Source of the DNA: Candidatus Avedoeria danica | Lineage (GTDB): Bacteria > Chloroflexota > Anaerolineae > Epilineales > Epilineaceae | Assembly: GCA_016703025.1 (NCBI GenBank) | Contig: JADJCV010000004.1 | Coordinates: forward strand, 1,178,001-1,242,000 | DNA length: 64,000 nucleotides | Direction: 5' to 3' | In this document: positions 42,393 to 51,979 of the stretch, one piece after another | Layout of the letters: the number at the start of each line of letters is the position of its first letter | Numbering within the stretch: position 1 is the first letter of the stretch | Notes under the pieces: generated by a model | What the model was told of the DNA's origin: nothing | What the model saw: the letters and a program-made list of their open reading frames with translations, nothing else | Database searches by the model: none | Made by a program: the position numbers and the translations under genes

Positions 42393-43934
42393 GTGACCCT
42401 CACGAAACTGACCCGGTGGTCGCTTTGCGCGACCGTGATGGCTGTCGGCGTTGGCGTAGCGGTGGGTGCCGCTCAGACGCGGACCGCCAGTGCTGACACG
42501 ACGCAGGGCATGTCGTGCTCGTGGAAGGCCTCCGGCAGCGCCGGCACGGCCGTCTATCACGCGGCGGGCGCCGTCGACAAGAACGGCAAGGCCTACATCC
42601 TCGGCGGCCTGAACCAGGACGGCAAGGTCCAGCAGACCGCGCAGGCGATGGACATGTCGGCCACGAACGCGACGACGCTGGCCGGCAGCAAGTCGGACGC
42701 GCTGCGCAACATGCCGCAGAAGACCTGGGGCGCCGCGGCGGCGTACCGGCCGTCGAACGATCCGGCCAAGGTCGGCATGATCTACGTCTTCGGCGGCGCC
42801 AAGGACGACATCGACTACGATGCGCTCCTCGGCTCCTCGCCGCCGACCAGCCTCGTCATCGACGGCGAGGACCGCATCCTCGAGTACGACATCGACGCCG
42901 ACAGCTGGCGGACGGTCAGCGGCATGGGCTCGATGGGCAACCGCCTCTTCCCGGCCGCGAGCTACTCGCCCGAGAAGAACGCGATCCTGGTCACGGGCGG
43001 CATGAAGAAGTGCGACTTCAAGATCGCGGTCACGGACAAGAAGCAGTGCCAGGCCGATCAGCTCGGCGGCATCTGGCTGACCTTCGATGCGGCCGGCGTG
43101 CCGACCGGCGTCGCGCCGGAGAGCGGCGGCCCGAACAAGGTGTACGGCCACACGTCGGTCTACGACGCGGACCACAAGATGATCATCGTCGCCGGCGGCA
43201 CGTCGTCGGGCAGCACGGCGGATCGCAGCGTGGACGGTCTTGACCTCAGCGTCACGCCGGCCGTGTGGAAGAACCTGCCGAACATGTCGAAGGGCCTCGC
43301 CTTCCACAGCGCGGCGTACTCGGCGGCGCTCAAGCACATGGTCGTCCACGGCGGCGCCGGCTCGTCCTTCTTCCGGACGGACGAGTCCTTCAGCTCCACC
43401 ACGTACGGTCTCGACCTCTCCGGCGCGACGCCGGCGTGGGTCGACCTGAAGGCCGGCAACGCGAGTCCGGCCACGCGCATCGGCGCCGTCATGGGCTACG
43501 TGACGAACGCCGGCGGCCTGATGACGGCCGTGATGTCCACGGGACGCAGCCGCCTGACGGGCGCCAGCCAGTCGCCGTCGAAGAGCAACGAGGCGCTGGT
43601 GTGCGGCCCGGACGTTGTGCCGACCGCGACCACCCCGTCCGGCACGACCGCGGTTCCGACGACCCCGGGCACGACGCCGACGACGCCGCCGCCGACCGTG
43701 ACGCTCGCGCCCGGCGCGCAGTGCCCCGGTCTCGAGGCGAAGGCGCCGAGCGCGGCGATCGCCGCGGCCCTGGCGAACGGTGCGGGCGTCGGGGGTTACG
43801 GGTTGGCCTGCAACCCGAACGTCCCGATGAACCCGGTGTCGAACCCGCAGCGCAACCGGCTGAGCCTGCGGAACGTGAACGTGCCCTACCACCCCGTCTA
43901 CAACGGGTTCGTCTGGAAGTGCGGCTGCCCGTAA
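42393..43934 (+). CDS. Secreted Kelch-repeat-like beta-propeller protein
   Basis: 513 residues with a signal peptide (about 1-33, ending TASADT). Kelch-like blades are recognisable as GKAYILGGL, VGMIYVFGGA, NAILVTGGM, KMIIVAGGT and KHMVVHGGA; a Thr/Pro linker and a cysteine-containing C-terminal domain follow. Such propellers usually bind proteins or glycans; no catalytic residues are seen. GTG at 42393 is used because AAGGAG is 6 nt upstream and the signal peptide follows; the upstream ATG at 42357 lacks a ribosome site. A perfect long terminator ends the unit. Confidence 0.85.
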   Translation: MTLTKLTRWSLCATVMAVGVGVAVGAAQTRTASADTTQGMSCSWKASGSAGTAVYHAAGAVDKNGKAYILGGLNQDGKVQQTAQAMDMSATNATTLAGSKSDALRNMPQKTWGAAAAYRPSNDPAKVGMIYVFGGAKDDIDYDALLGSSPPTSLVIDGEDRILEYDIDADSWRTVSGMGSMGNRLFPAASYSPEKNAILVTGGMKKCDFKIAVTDKKQCQADQLGGIWLTFDAAGVPTGVAPESGGPNKVYGHTSVYDADHKMIIVAGGTSSGSTADRSVDGLDLSVTPAVWKNLPNMSKGLAFHSAAYSAALKHMVVHGGAGSSFFRTDESFSSTTYGLDLSGATPAWVDLKAGNASPATRIGAVMGYVTNAGGLMTAVMSTGRSRLTGASQSPSKSNEALVCGPDVVPTATTPSGTTAVPTTPGTTPTTPPPTVTLAPGAQCPGLEAKAPSAAIAAALANGAGVGGYGLACNPNVPMNPVSNPQRNRLSLRNVNVPYHPVYNGFVWKCGCP

Positions 43935-43991
43935 TCACGGGCGCCGTGCGTCCGGCGAGACGCACTCGCTGAGACGTCGGATCTAGGCTGA

Positions 43992-44030
43992 ACAAGGCCC
44001 CCGACCGGGAATCCCGGTCGGGGGCCTTGT
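43992..44030 (+). terminator. Strong hairpin terminator after Kelch-like gene
   Basis: Perfect 18-bp stem (43992-44009 with 44013-44030), 3-nt loop, followed by a T/G-rich stretch. Best hairpin in the window. Confidence 0.85.
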
Positions 44031-44076
44031 CGTTGTCGGGCGCCCGTCATCCTTCCGACCCCTCCCCTCGCCGTGA

Positions 44077-44082
44077 TATCAT
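44077..44082 (+). promoter_or_regulatory. Extended -10 box directly before gatC
   Basis: TGA-TATCAT, ending 8 nt before the gatC ATG; possible -35 TTCCGA at 44053-44058 (18-nt spacer). Predicts a nearly leaderless transcript. Confidence 0.5.
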
Positions 44083-44090
44083 CGCCCCCC

Positions 44091-44387
44091 ATGACCCCAA
44101 CTGCCCCGCCCCCCCCATCCTTCGACATCGACGCCCTCGCCGCGCTCGCCCGCCTCGACCTGACGCCGTCCGAGCGGGAGCGCTTCCGCGCGCAGCTCGG
44201 CGACGTCCTCGCATACGTCGCTCAGCTGGCCGACGCGCCGGTCGGCGACGGCAGCGCGGTCGGGCAAGGTGCCGGCGTACGGCTGCGGGACGACGTCGTC
44301 GGGCCGTCGCTGCCGCGCGCGGCGGCACTGGCGAACGCCGCCGACACGCTGGCCGGGTACTTCCGCGTCCCGCCGATGCGCGAGTAG
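44091..44387 (+). CDS. gatC: Asp-tRNA(Asn)/Glu-tRNA(Gln) amidotransferase subunit C
   Basis: 98 residues. Typical GatC features are DALAALARLDLTPSERERF, ALVLDYV-like QLGDVLAYVAQL and the extended C-terminal LRDDVV...FRVPPM. GatC wraps GatA and GatB in the amidotransferase that makes Gln-tRNA or Asn-tRNA from mischarged precursors. The ATG lies 8 nt after a -10 box with no ribosome site. It is followed 12 nt later by gatA. Confidence 0.93.
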   Translation: MTPTAPPPPSFDIDALAALARLDLTPSERERFRAQLGDVLAYVAQLADAPVGDGSAVGQGAGVRLRDDVVGPSLPRAAALANAADTLAGYFRVPPMRE

Positions 44388-44399
44388 GCGGCGAGCCGC

Positions 44400-45953
44400 A
44401 TGATGTCCGGCGGAACCACCGCTTCGACGAACGCCGTCGCCCCGTCCCGCGCAGACGCCGATCCGACGCGCTGGTCGGTCGCCGAAACGGCGGCGCAGTT
44501 GCGGTCGGGCACCACGACCTCGCTGGCCGTCACGGACGCCTACCTCGCGCAGATCGCAGCTAGCGATGACGCCATCGGCGCCTACCTGACCGTCACGGCC
44601 GACGTCGCGCGCGCCCAGGCGCGCAGCGCGGACGCACGGCGCGCGGCAGGGGAGGACGGTCCGCTGCTCGGCGTGCCGTACGCGCTGAAGGATCTCTTCA
44701 CGACGGCAGGCGTCCGGACGACGGCCGGGTCGCGGATGCTGGCGGACTACGTCCCGCCTGACGACAGCGCCGTGTACGCGCGGCTGTCTGCCGCCGGCGC
44801 CGTCCTGCTCGGCAAGACGAACATGGACGAGTTCGCCATGGGCTCGAGCACCGAGAACTCCGCCTTCCACCCGACGGCCAACCCCTGGGACGTCTCGCGC
44901 GTGCCCGGCGGCTCGAGCGGCGGCTCGACGGCGGCAGTGGCGGCCGGCATGGCCGCGTTTGCGATCGGCACGGACACGGGCGGCTCGATCCGCCAGCCGG
45001 CTGCGCTGTGCGGCGTCGTCGGCCTCAAGCCCACGTACGGTCGCGTCTCGCGTCGCGGGATGGTGGCGTTCGCCTCGAGCCTCGATCAGGCCGGCCCGAT
45101 CACGCGCACCGCCAAGGACGCGGCGGCCGTCCTCGGCGCCGTCGCCGGCCTCGATCCGCTCGATGCGACGAGCGGCGACGTGGGAGTGCCGGACTACGGT
45201 TCGGCGCTGAACGGCGACGTGACCGGGCTGCGTCTCGGCATCCTGGACGAATACTTCGCGGCGGGGCTCGACCCCGAAGTGCGCGCGGCCGTCGAGGCGG
45301 CGATCGACGTTCTCGTCGCCGCCGGCGCGGTGCGCGTCCGCGTCCAGCTGCCGAGTGTCCGGTACGCCGTGGCCACCTACTACCTGATCGCCACGGCCGA
45401 GTGCTCGGCGAACCTGGCACGCTACGACGGGTTTCGCTACGGCGCGTCGATCGGCACGGGCGGCGTCTGGGAGCGCCTCGCCGCGGCGCGCGGCGCCGGG
45501 TTCGGGGAGGAGGTCAAGCGGCGGATCATCCTGGGCACGAACGCGCTGTCGACGGGCTACTTCGATGCCTATTACGCCCAGGCCACCCGCGTCCGGGGCC
45601 TGATCCGCACCGAGTTCGAGCGCGCGCTCGATGCCTGCGACGTCATCGTCGGGCCGACCGTTCCCGCACCGGCGTTCCGGCGCGGCGAGAAGATGGACGA
45701 CCCGCTGGCCATGTACCTAAACGACATCTACACGATCGCGCTCAACCTGGCCGGCCTGCCGGGCGCATCCGTGCCGTGCGGCTTCGTGGCCGGGCTGCCG
45801 GTCGGCCTCCAGATCATGGGTCGGGCCTTCGACGAGGCCTCGATCCTGCGCACCGCGGACGCGTACGAAGCCCGGACGGCGTGGTCGACGCGCGCTCCGG
45901 CCGTGCCCGCCGACGCCGCCAGCATCCGCCCGCCGCGCGCGCTCGACCCGTGA
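44400..45953 (+). CDS. gatA: Asp/Glu-tRNA amidotransferase subunit A
   Basis: 517 residues. Amidase-signature family with the Ser-cisSer-Lys triad K97, S172, S196 in ALKDLF, PGGSSGGST and TDTGGSIRQP. The LGKTNMDEFAMGSSTENS block is diagnostic of GatA. It hydrolyses glutamine and supplies ammonia to GatB. A second ATG directly follows the first, so the start may be one codon later. It lies in the gatC-gatA-aminotransferase-gatB run. Confidence 0.95.
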   Translation: MMSGGTTASTNAVAPSRADADPTRWSVAETAAQLRSGTTTSLAVTDAYLAQIAASDDAIGAYLTVTADVARAQARSADARRAAGEDGPLLGVPYALKDLFTTAGVRTTAGSRMLADYVPPDDSAVYARLSAAGAVLLGKTNMDEFAMGSSTENSAFHPTANPWDVSRVPGGSSGGSTAAVAAGMAAFAIGTDTGGSIRQPAALCGVVGLKPTYGRVSRRGMVAFASSLDQAGPITRTAKDAAAVLGAVAGLDPLDATSGDVGVPDYGSALNGDVTGLRLGILDEYFAAGLDPEVRAAVEAAIDVLVAAGAVRVRVQLPSVRYAVATYYLIATAECSANLARYDGFRYGASIGTGGVWERLAAARGAGFGEEVKRRIILGTNALSTGYFDAYYAQATRVRGLIRTEFERALDACDVIVGPTVPAPAFRRGEKMDDPLAMYLNDIYTIALNLAGLPGASVPCGFVAGLPVGLQIMGRAFDEASILRTADAYEARTAWSTRAPAVPADAASIRPPRALDP

Positions 45954-45987
45954 CGCGTCCGACCTCCGCCCGCCCAGGAGAGCCGCG

Positions 45988-47171
45988 ATGACCGCCGATC
46001 CGCGCACCGATGCGCTTCGAACGACGACGCGCGGGAACGCCGTGCCGCCGAGCGGCATCCGCCGCTTTTTCGACATCGCGGCGACGATGCCCGAGGTGAT
46101 CTCGCTGGGCATCGGCGAGCCGGACTTCGTCACGCCCGAGCCGATCCTGCGCGCCGGGATTGCATCGCTCGAGGCCGGGCACACCGGCTACACCTCCAAC
46201 AGCGGTCTGATCGAACTGCGCGTGGCGTTGGCCGCCCATCTCGAGCGGCGCTACGGCGTGCGGTACGACCCCGAGACCGAGGTTCTGATCACCGTCGGCG
46301 GCAGCGAGGCGCTCCACCTCGTCGCCGAGGCGCTCGTCGAGCCGGGGACGAGGTCCTCGTCCCGGAACCGTGCTTCGTGGCGTACCCGGCCGTCGTGACG
46401 TTCGCCGGAGGAACGCCCGTGCCGGTCGTCACGCGCTTCGCGAACGACTTCCAGCTGGACGTCGCGGACCTTCGCGCCCGGATCACGCCGCGGACGCGGG
46501 GGCTGCTCATCGGCTACCCCAGCAACCCGACGGGGGCGGTGATGGACCGGCCGCAGCTCGAGGCCGTGGCCGACTTCGCTGCCGAGCGCAATCTGTACGT
46601 GATCTCGGACGAGATCTACGACCAGCTGGTGTACGGCCAGGAGCACACGTGCTTTGCCGCGCTGCCGGGCATGCGCGAGCGCACCGTGCTCCTCGGCGGC
46701 TTCTCGAAGAGCTACGCGATGACGGGCTGGCGGATCGGCTACGCCTGCGGACCGGCGCCGCTGGTGGCGGCGCTGCGCAAGATCCACCAGTACATCATCA
46801 TGTCGGCCCCGACCGCCGCGCAGTACGCCGCGCTGGCCGCCCTGACCGATCCGGCCGCCGCTGCCGCCGTGCGGTCGATGGCCGAGGCGTACAACACCCG
46901 CCGCCGCCTCGTCGTGGACGGGTTCAACCGGATCGGGCTGCCGACGTTCGAGCCGCGCGGCGCGTTCTACGCCTTTCCCGACGTCCGCCCTACCGGTCTG
47001 AGCAGCGACACGTTCTGCGAGCGGCTGCTGTACGAGCACAAGGTGGCCATGGTGCCGGGTGAAGCATTCGGCGAGGCCGGTCGCGGGTTCGCGCGCTGCA
47101 GCTACGCCACGTCGATCGAGCGGCTGACCGAGGCGCTCGCGCGCATCGGCGCGTTCGTCGCGTCGCTCTGA
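45988..47171 (+). CDS. Class I/II aminotransferase, frameshifted
   Basis: PLP-dependent aminotransferase of about 395 residues when repaired, close to aspartate/aromatic aminotransferases. ISLGIGEPDFVTPEP and GHTGYTSNSG are in the first frame. GYPSNPTGAV, the PLP lysine in GGFSKSYAMTGWRIGY and RCSYATS are in the second frame. The break lies in the G4 run at 46344-46347; one added G joins the frames into EPGDEVLVPEP, the expected family sequence. Unrepaired, the first part ends at 46398. AGGAGA precedes the ATG by 8 nt. Its place between gatA and gatB is unusual. Confidence 0.83.
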
Positions 47172-47184
47172 CGGGCGGCGCGGC

Positions 47185-48639
47185 ATGGAAGGCTTCGAGG
47201 TTGTGGTCGGGATCGAGACGCACGTCCAGATCCTGACGAAGAGCAAGATGTTCTGCGGCTGCGGCGCCGATTTCGCGGGTGCCGAGCCGAACACGCTTGT
47301 ATGCCCGGTCTGCCTCGGCCTGCCGGGCGCCCTGCCGACCCCAAACGCCGCCGCCATCGCGGCAGCCGTGACGACGGGGCTCGCGCTTGGCGGCGAGATT
47401 CGACCGCGCACATGGTTCGAGCGCAAGAACTATCACTACCCGGACCTGGCGAAGGGCTATCAGATCAGCCAGTACGAGGCGCCCCTGTGCACGGGCGGCG
47501 GCCTCGAGGTCGTCGGGGCGGACGGCGTGCGCCGCACGGTCGGACTCGAGCGGCTGCACCTCGAGGAGGACACGGCCAAGCTGATCCACGCGCCTTCGGA
47601 GACGCTGCTGGACTTCAACCGGTCGGGCGTGCCGCTCATGGAGATCGTGTCACAGCCGGACATGCGCTCCGGCGACGAAGCGCGCGCCTATTTGGAGGCG
47701 CTGCGACAGCTCCTGCGCTGGCTCGGCGTTTCGACGGGCAACATGGAGGACGGTGCGCTGCGTGCGGACGTGAACATCTCCGTCCGCCGCGTGGGCGAGA
47801 GCCGCCTTGGGACGAAGATCGAGATCAAGAATTTGAACAGCTTCGCCGCCGCCAAGGGGGCGATCGAGCACGAGGCCGAACGGTTGGCCGGCATGGCCGA
47901 GCGCGGCGAAGCGATCATCCAGAGCACGCGCGGCTGGGACGAGCGGACGCGAACGACGTTCGCCCAGCGCACGAAAGAGGCAGCCGACGACTACCGCTAC
48001 TTCCCGGAACCCGACCTGCCGCCGCTCGTCCTCGACGCGGGCTGGATCGAGGCGCGGCGCGCCGCGCTGCCCGCGCTGCCGGCCGCTCGCCGTGCCGACC
48101 TTGTGGACCGGTGGCACGTGACGGACGACGAGGCGCGCGTTCTCACGCGCGACCGGGCGACCGCCGACTACGCCGTCGCCGCGCTGGACGCCGCCGGGCC
48201 CGGCGAATCGCGCGCCGTCGCCGGCTGGATCACCGGGCCGCTCTTTGCGCTCGCGAACGCCGAGCCGGCGCTGGGTGATGGCTGGACGGCCAAAGTCGCC
48301 CCGGACGCCCTGTCCGAGCTCGCGGCGCTGGTGGCCGGAGGCACGCTGACGCGCAGCGTCGCACGCGACGTGCTGGCGGAGATGTGGTCGACCGGTCGGC
48401 GCGCCGCCGATATCGCCGCGGACGGCGCGCGGACGCAGATCAGCGGCAGCGATGCGCTTGGCGCGATCGTCGAGGATGTGCTGGCGGCGCACCCCAAGCC
48501 GGTCGCGGACTGGCTCGGCGGCAAGGAATCGGCCAGTGCGTTCCTCCTCGGCCAGGTGATGCGGGCGACGGGTGGCCAGGCAAACGCGGCCGTGGCCAAG
48601 GACGTGCTGGACAAGGCGCTGGCGCGCCGCCGGGCGTGA
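47185..48639 (+). CDS. gatB: Asp/Glu-tRNA amidotransferase subunit B
   Basis: 484 residues. The kinase-like domain shows VGIETHVQILTKSKMFCGC, VCPVCLGLPGALP and the zinc-type cysteines, then RKNYHYPDLAKGYQISQ. The C-terminal YqeY-like tRNA-binding domain follows. GatB activates the acyl-tRNA carboxylate with ATP and transfers ammonia. It completes the GatCAB set. The stop overlaps the next gene's GTG. Confidence 0.96.
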   Translation: MEGFEVVVGIETHVQILTKSKMFCGCGADFAGAEPNTLVCPVCLGLPGALPTPNAAAIAAAVTTGLALGGEIRPRTWFERKNYHYPDLAKGYQISQYEAPLCTGGGLEVVGADGVRRTVGLERLHLEEDTAKLIHAPSETLLDFNRSGVPLMEIVSQPDMRSGDEARAYLEALRQLLRWLGVSTGNMEDGALRADVNISVRRVGESRLGTKIEIKNLNSFAAAKGAIEHEAERLAGMAERGEAIIQSTRGWDERTRTTFAQRTKEAADDYRYFPEPDLPPLVLDAGWIEARRAALPALPAARRADLVDRWHVTDDEARVLTRDRATADYAVAALDAAGPGESRAVAGWITGPLFALANAEPALGDGWTAKVAPDALSELAALVAGGTLTRSVARDVLAEMWSTGRRAADIAADGARTQISGSDALGAIVEDVLAAHPKPVADWLGGKESASAFLLGQVMRATGGQANAAVAKDVLDKALARRRA

Positions 48640-50042
48640 CCGAGCGCCCGAAGCGGCCGGACCGGTCAGTGCGGTCGGGACAGCCGGCGCGGTCGGACGG
48701 GTCGCGGTCGCCGGCGCGGCGACGAGGGCGCGACGCACCGGCGGCCGGGGCTCAGGGACCGGACGCCGACGGGGCGGTCGACGTCAGGATCGACGGGATG
48801 GCGCATGGCGGCGAAGGCATCGGCCGGGCGGACGACGGACGGGCAACGTTCGTGGCCGGCGGGCTGCCGGGCGAGACCATCGAGGTCGTCGTGACGGAAG
48901 CGCGACCACGTTTCCAGCGGGGCTATGCGGCGCGGACGGTCGGTGCCGCGAGCCCGGAGCGTGTGGCGGCGACGTGCGCGCACTTCGGGACGTGGCCGGC
49001 GCGGGGCGCGACACCCGGCACGTGGTGCGGCGGGTGCCAGTGGCAGCATCTGGCGTACGATGCCCAACTCCGGCACAAGCGCTCGATCCTGATGGACGCG
49101 CTCGAGCGGATCGGCGGCGTTCGAGCGCCGGCGGTGGCGGCGACGATCGGCCTGCCGACGCCGTGGGGTTACCGCAACAAGCTTCGAACGCGGCTGGTCG
49201 GCGGGCGGCCGGGCCTCGTCAGCGTGGACGGTCGGACGCTTGTGCGCGTCACCACGTGCCCCATCGCCGTGCCCGATCTCTTTGCGCATGTCGCCGCCTT
49301 CGAGGCCGACCTCCCCGACGGCACCGAGGTCACGTTCCGCATCGGTGAGCGAACCGGCGACGCGCTGATCGTCATCCACGATCGCGACGGCGTCGTCGGC
49401 GAGATCGAGGTCGAGAGCGAGGCATCGATCGTCATCGTAGGGCCTGCGGGCGAAGAGTCGATTGCGGCCGGACGGTCGTTTTATGTCGAGCAGTTGCGGG
49501 GTGAGGCGATCGGCGTGCCGGCGACGGCGTTCTTCCAGGTGAACACCGTCATGGCGGAGCACCTGGCCGAGTCCGTCCAAGCAGCCCTCGGCCCCCGAAG
49601 CGGCCGCGTCGTCGATGCCTACTGCGGCATCGGCACGCTGACCGGGGCCATCGCCGAGGTGAGCGACTCGGTTGTGGCGGTCGACATCGACGGAGCCGCG
49701 GTCGCGGCGGCCGTCGCGAACACGGCCGGCCTGGCGAACGTCACGCTCATCGAGGGCGACGTGGCCGAGGCGCTCGAGGAGATCGGACCCGGCATCGACG
49801 CGCTGGTCGTCGATCCACCGCGCGGGGGCCTGGATGCCGCTGCCGGGGCCGTCGTCGCCCGGTTGCTGCCGGCCCGGATCGTGTACGTCAGCTGTGAGCC
49901 GACGACGCTCGCCCGCGACGTCCGGTCGCTCGGCGCGATCGGCTATGCCCATCGGTCGACGCAGCCGCTGGACATGTTTCCGCAGACGTACCATTCGGAG
50001 AGCGTCACGGTGCTGGAGCGCGGCGCCCCGGGGCTGGCCTGA
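48636..50042 (+). CDS. RlmD/TrmA-family RNA (uracil-5-)-methyltransferase
   Basis: 468 residues. A basic low-complexity start (1-45) is followed by a TRAM domain (about 45-100). The Fe-S-type cysteines are CAHFG...WCGGCQW with a later TTCPIA. The SAM domain has VVDAYCGIGTLTGAI, DPPRGGLD and the catalytic cysteine in YVSCEP. It methylates uracil in rRNA or tRNA; the exact base cannot be told. GTG overlaps the gatB stop (GTGA). Confidence 0.9.
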   Translation: MTERPKRPDRSVRSGQPARSDGSRSPARRRGRDAPAAGAQGPDADGAVDVRIDGMAHGGEGIGRADDGRATFVAGGLPGETIEVVVTEARPRFQRGYAARTVGAASPERVAATCAHFGTWPARGATPGTWCGGCQWQHLAYDAQLRHKRSILMDALERIGGVRAPAVAATIGLPTPWGYRNKLRTRLVGGRPGLVSVDGRTLVRVTTCPIAVPDLFAHVAAFEADLPDGTEVTFRIGERTGDALIVIHDRDGVVGEIEVESEASIVIVGPAGEESIAAGRSFYVEQLRGEAIGVPATAFFQVNTVMAEHLAESVQAALGPRSGRVVDAYCGIGTLTGAIAEVSDSVVAVDIDGAAVAAAVANTAGLANVTLIEGDVAEALEEIGPGIDALVVDPPRGGLDAAAGAVVARLLPARIVYVSCEPTTLARDVRSLGAIGYAHRSTQPLDMFPQTYHSESVTVLERGAPGLA

Positions 50043-50191
50043 GGGGCGCCGTTCGGCTACCCTTGCGGTATTCCGTCAGCGCACCGTTCGAACTCCGGCC
50101 GGCGCCATCGTTGGCGCGTGACACGGTCCGGTGGTCGCGAAGCGGTCGGTCGCCGTTCGTCCGGCGGGAACCGAACTCGGAAGGAAACGCC

Positions 50192-50446
50192 ATGCGCCCC
50201 CGCATCGATCCGGAGCTGCTCAAGCTGAGCGTCAGCGATCCGGCCGCCGTCGTCGAAGCGATCGTCACCGCCGAGAGCACGCTCGAGGCGTTGCTCGAAC
50301 GGCTGCCGGCGTCGCTCGTCGTGCAGTACACCTATCGCTTGATCCCGGGCGTGGCCGTGACCGGCCCGGTCGGCGATCTCGAGAGCCTGTCCCTGCTTTC
50401 GGTCGTGCGCTCGATCGAGCCCGTGCGCGAAGTGCAGCACTGCTGA
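50192..50446 (+). CDS. Small protein resembling a subtilase I9 propeptide
   Basis: 84 residues, no signal peptide. The C-terminal half YTYRLIPGVAVTGPVGDLESLSLL...VRSIEP resembles the I9 inhibitor/propeptide fold that chaperones and inhibits subtilisins. AAGGA lies 7 nt before the ATG. The gene sits 124 nt upstream of a subtilase gene on the same strand, which supports the idea of a free-standing inhibitor or folding aid. The similarity was judged by eye and is modest. Confidence 0.65.
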   Translation: MRPRIDPELLKLSVSDPAAVVEAIVTAESTLEALLERLPASLVVQYTYRLIPGVAVTGPVGDLESLSLLSVVRSIEPVREVQHC

Positions 50447-50570
50447 GCGCCGCCCGGCCACCGGCTCCGCGCCCCCGCATCGGCGGCGTGCCCGCGGCAC
50501 GATGTCGTCCGATCGTGCCCGCCCTGCGTCCGCGCACCGCCCCACCCTTCCCCGCCTTGGAGACCGTTGC

Positions 50571-51926
50571 ATGAACCCGACCAAGCTGCACAAGTCGTTG
50601 TCCGTCACGATGTCCGGCGACGTGCGGCCGGACGAGCAGCTGGCGGTCATCCTGAAGTACAAGCCAAGCTTCGTCGCCCGCGGCGAGGTCGGCGCGCTGT
50701 CGGACATCGCACCGTCGCAGTCCTTCCACCTCGTATCGGCGCAAGCGACGGACGCGACACCGTCGATGATCGCCGCGCTGACGGACGATCCGGCGGTCGA
50801 GATGATCTGGCCCGACCTCCCGGTCCACACCTGGGCGGACACCCGCGTGCCGCTCATCGGCGTGCCGCGGGTCGTTGACGCCGGTTTCGGCGGGCAAGGC
50901 GTGCGGATCGGGATCGTGGATACCGGGATCGACCGCGACCATCCGGACTTCGAAGGGCGGATCGCGGCGTGGCGTGACCTGATCGACGAGAACGCCGACG
51001 CCGCACACGACCCGAACGGGCACGGCACGCACGTCGCCGGCATCGCTGCCGGCAGCGGCGCGGCAGGTGGCGGGCGCTACAAGGGCGTGGCGCCGCAGGC
51101 GATGCTCGTCATCGCGCGCGCGCTCGACGCCGAGGGCGGCGGACGTACGAGCACCGTCATGGCGGGCATCGAGTGGGCCATCGACAACGGCGCGCAGGTC
51201 GTGAACATCAGCCTCGGCGGGCCGCCCTACCCGGCGGACGGCACGGACGCGCTGTCCGTGCTGTGCAACGCGGCCGTCGAAGCCGGCATCGTCGTCTGCG
51301 TCGCGGCCGGCAACATGGGCCCGGCCGGCCACACGATCGGCGCACCGAGCGCCGCGCGGCGGGTGATCACCGTCGGCGCCTCCGAGGCGACGGCCGGCGA
51401 CCCCACCGACCGCGTCGCGGGCTTCTCTTCCCGCGGCCCGACCGGCGACGGAAGCGCCAAGCCTGAGCTGATCTTCCCGGGCGTCGGCATCGTCAGCGCC
51501 CGCGCCGCCGGAACGGGCCTCGGTCGACCCGTCGACGCGCACTACACGGCGCTCCGCGGGACGAGCCAGGCGACGCCGTTCGCCACCGGCGCCGTCGCCC
51601 TTCTGCTTTCGGCGAATCCGCGCCTGAAACCGGACGAGGTCCGGGAACGGCTCGTGCGCGGCGCGGAACGGCTGCCGGGCGTCGACGTCCTGGCGCAGGG
51701 CGCCGGGCGGGGGAACGCCTACAACGCCTTCGTCAACGCGCAGGGACGCCAGCTCGGCGCTGGCGCCGGCGCCGGCACCGGCGCAGGCGCGGGGGCGGGG
51801 TCGGGGGCGGGGAGCGGGGGGGAAGGCGGCGGCCCGGCCGTTCCGACGCCGCCAAGTTCGCCCGCGGATTCCACCGCACGGTCAGGCTGCCTGCCGGCGT
51901 CGCTCGGCGCGTTCAAGGGACGCTGA
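50571..51926 (+). CDS. Subtilisin-family serine protease (S8)
   Basis: 451 residues. A propeptide-like N-domain (about 22-88) is followed by the S8 catalytic domain with D117 (VDTGID), H151 (HGTHVAG), oxyanion N248 (AAGNMGP) and S332 (GTSQATPFA). A Gly/Ala-repeat and Pro-rich tail (about 395-440) follows. No signal peptide is visible, so it is either intracellular or exported by a non-classical route. GGAG lies 9 nt before ATG 50571. It is downstream of the I9-like gene and convergent with punA. Confidence 0.92.
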   Translation: MNPTKLHKSLSVTMSGDVRPDEQLAVILKYKPSFVARGEVGALSDIAPSQSFHLVSAQATDATPSMIAALTDDPAVEMIWPDLPVHTWADTRVPLIGVPRVVDAGFGGQGVRIGIVDTGIDRDHPDFEGRIAAWRDLIDENADAAHDPNGHGTHVAGIAAGSGAAGGGRYKGVAPQAMLVIARALDAEGGGRTSTVMAGIEWAIDNGAQVVNISLGGPPYPADGTDALSVLCNAAVEAGIVVCVAAGNMGPAGHTIGAPSAARRVITVGASEATAGDPTDRVAGFSSRGPTGDGSAKPELIFPGVGIVSARAAGTGLGRPVDAHYTALRGTSQATPFATGAVALLLSANPRLKPDEVRERLVRGAERLPGVDVLAQGAGRGNAYNAFVNAQGRQLGAGAGAGTGAGAGAGSGAGSGGEGGGPAVPTPPSSPADSTARSGCLPASLGAFKGR

Positions 51927-51979
51927 GCGCGTCGACGGAGCCCACACGCCGTACCGTCGTCCGCGCCGCTCGGCCCGCG

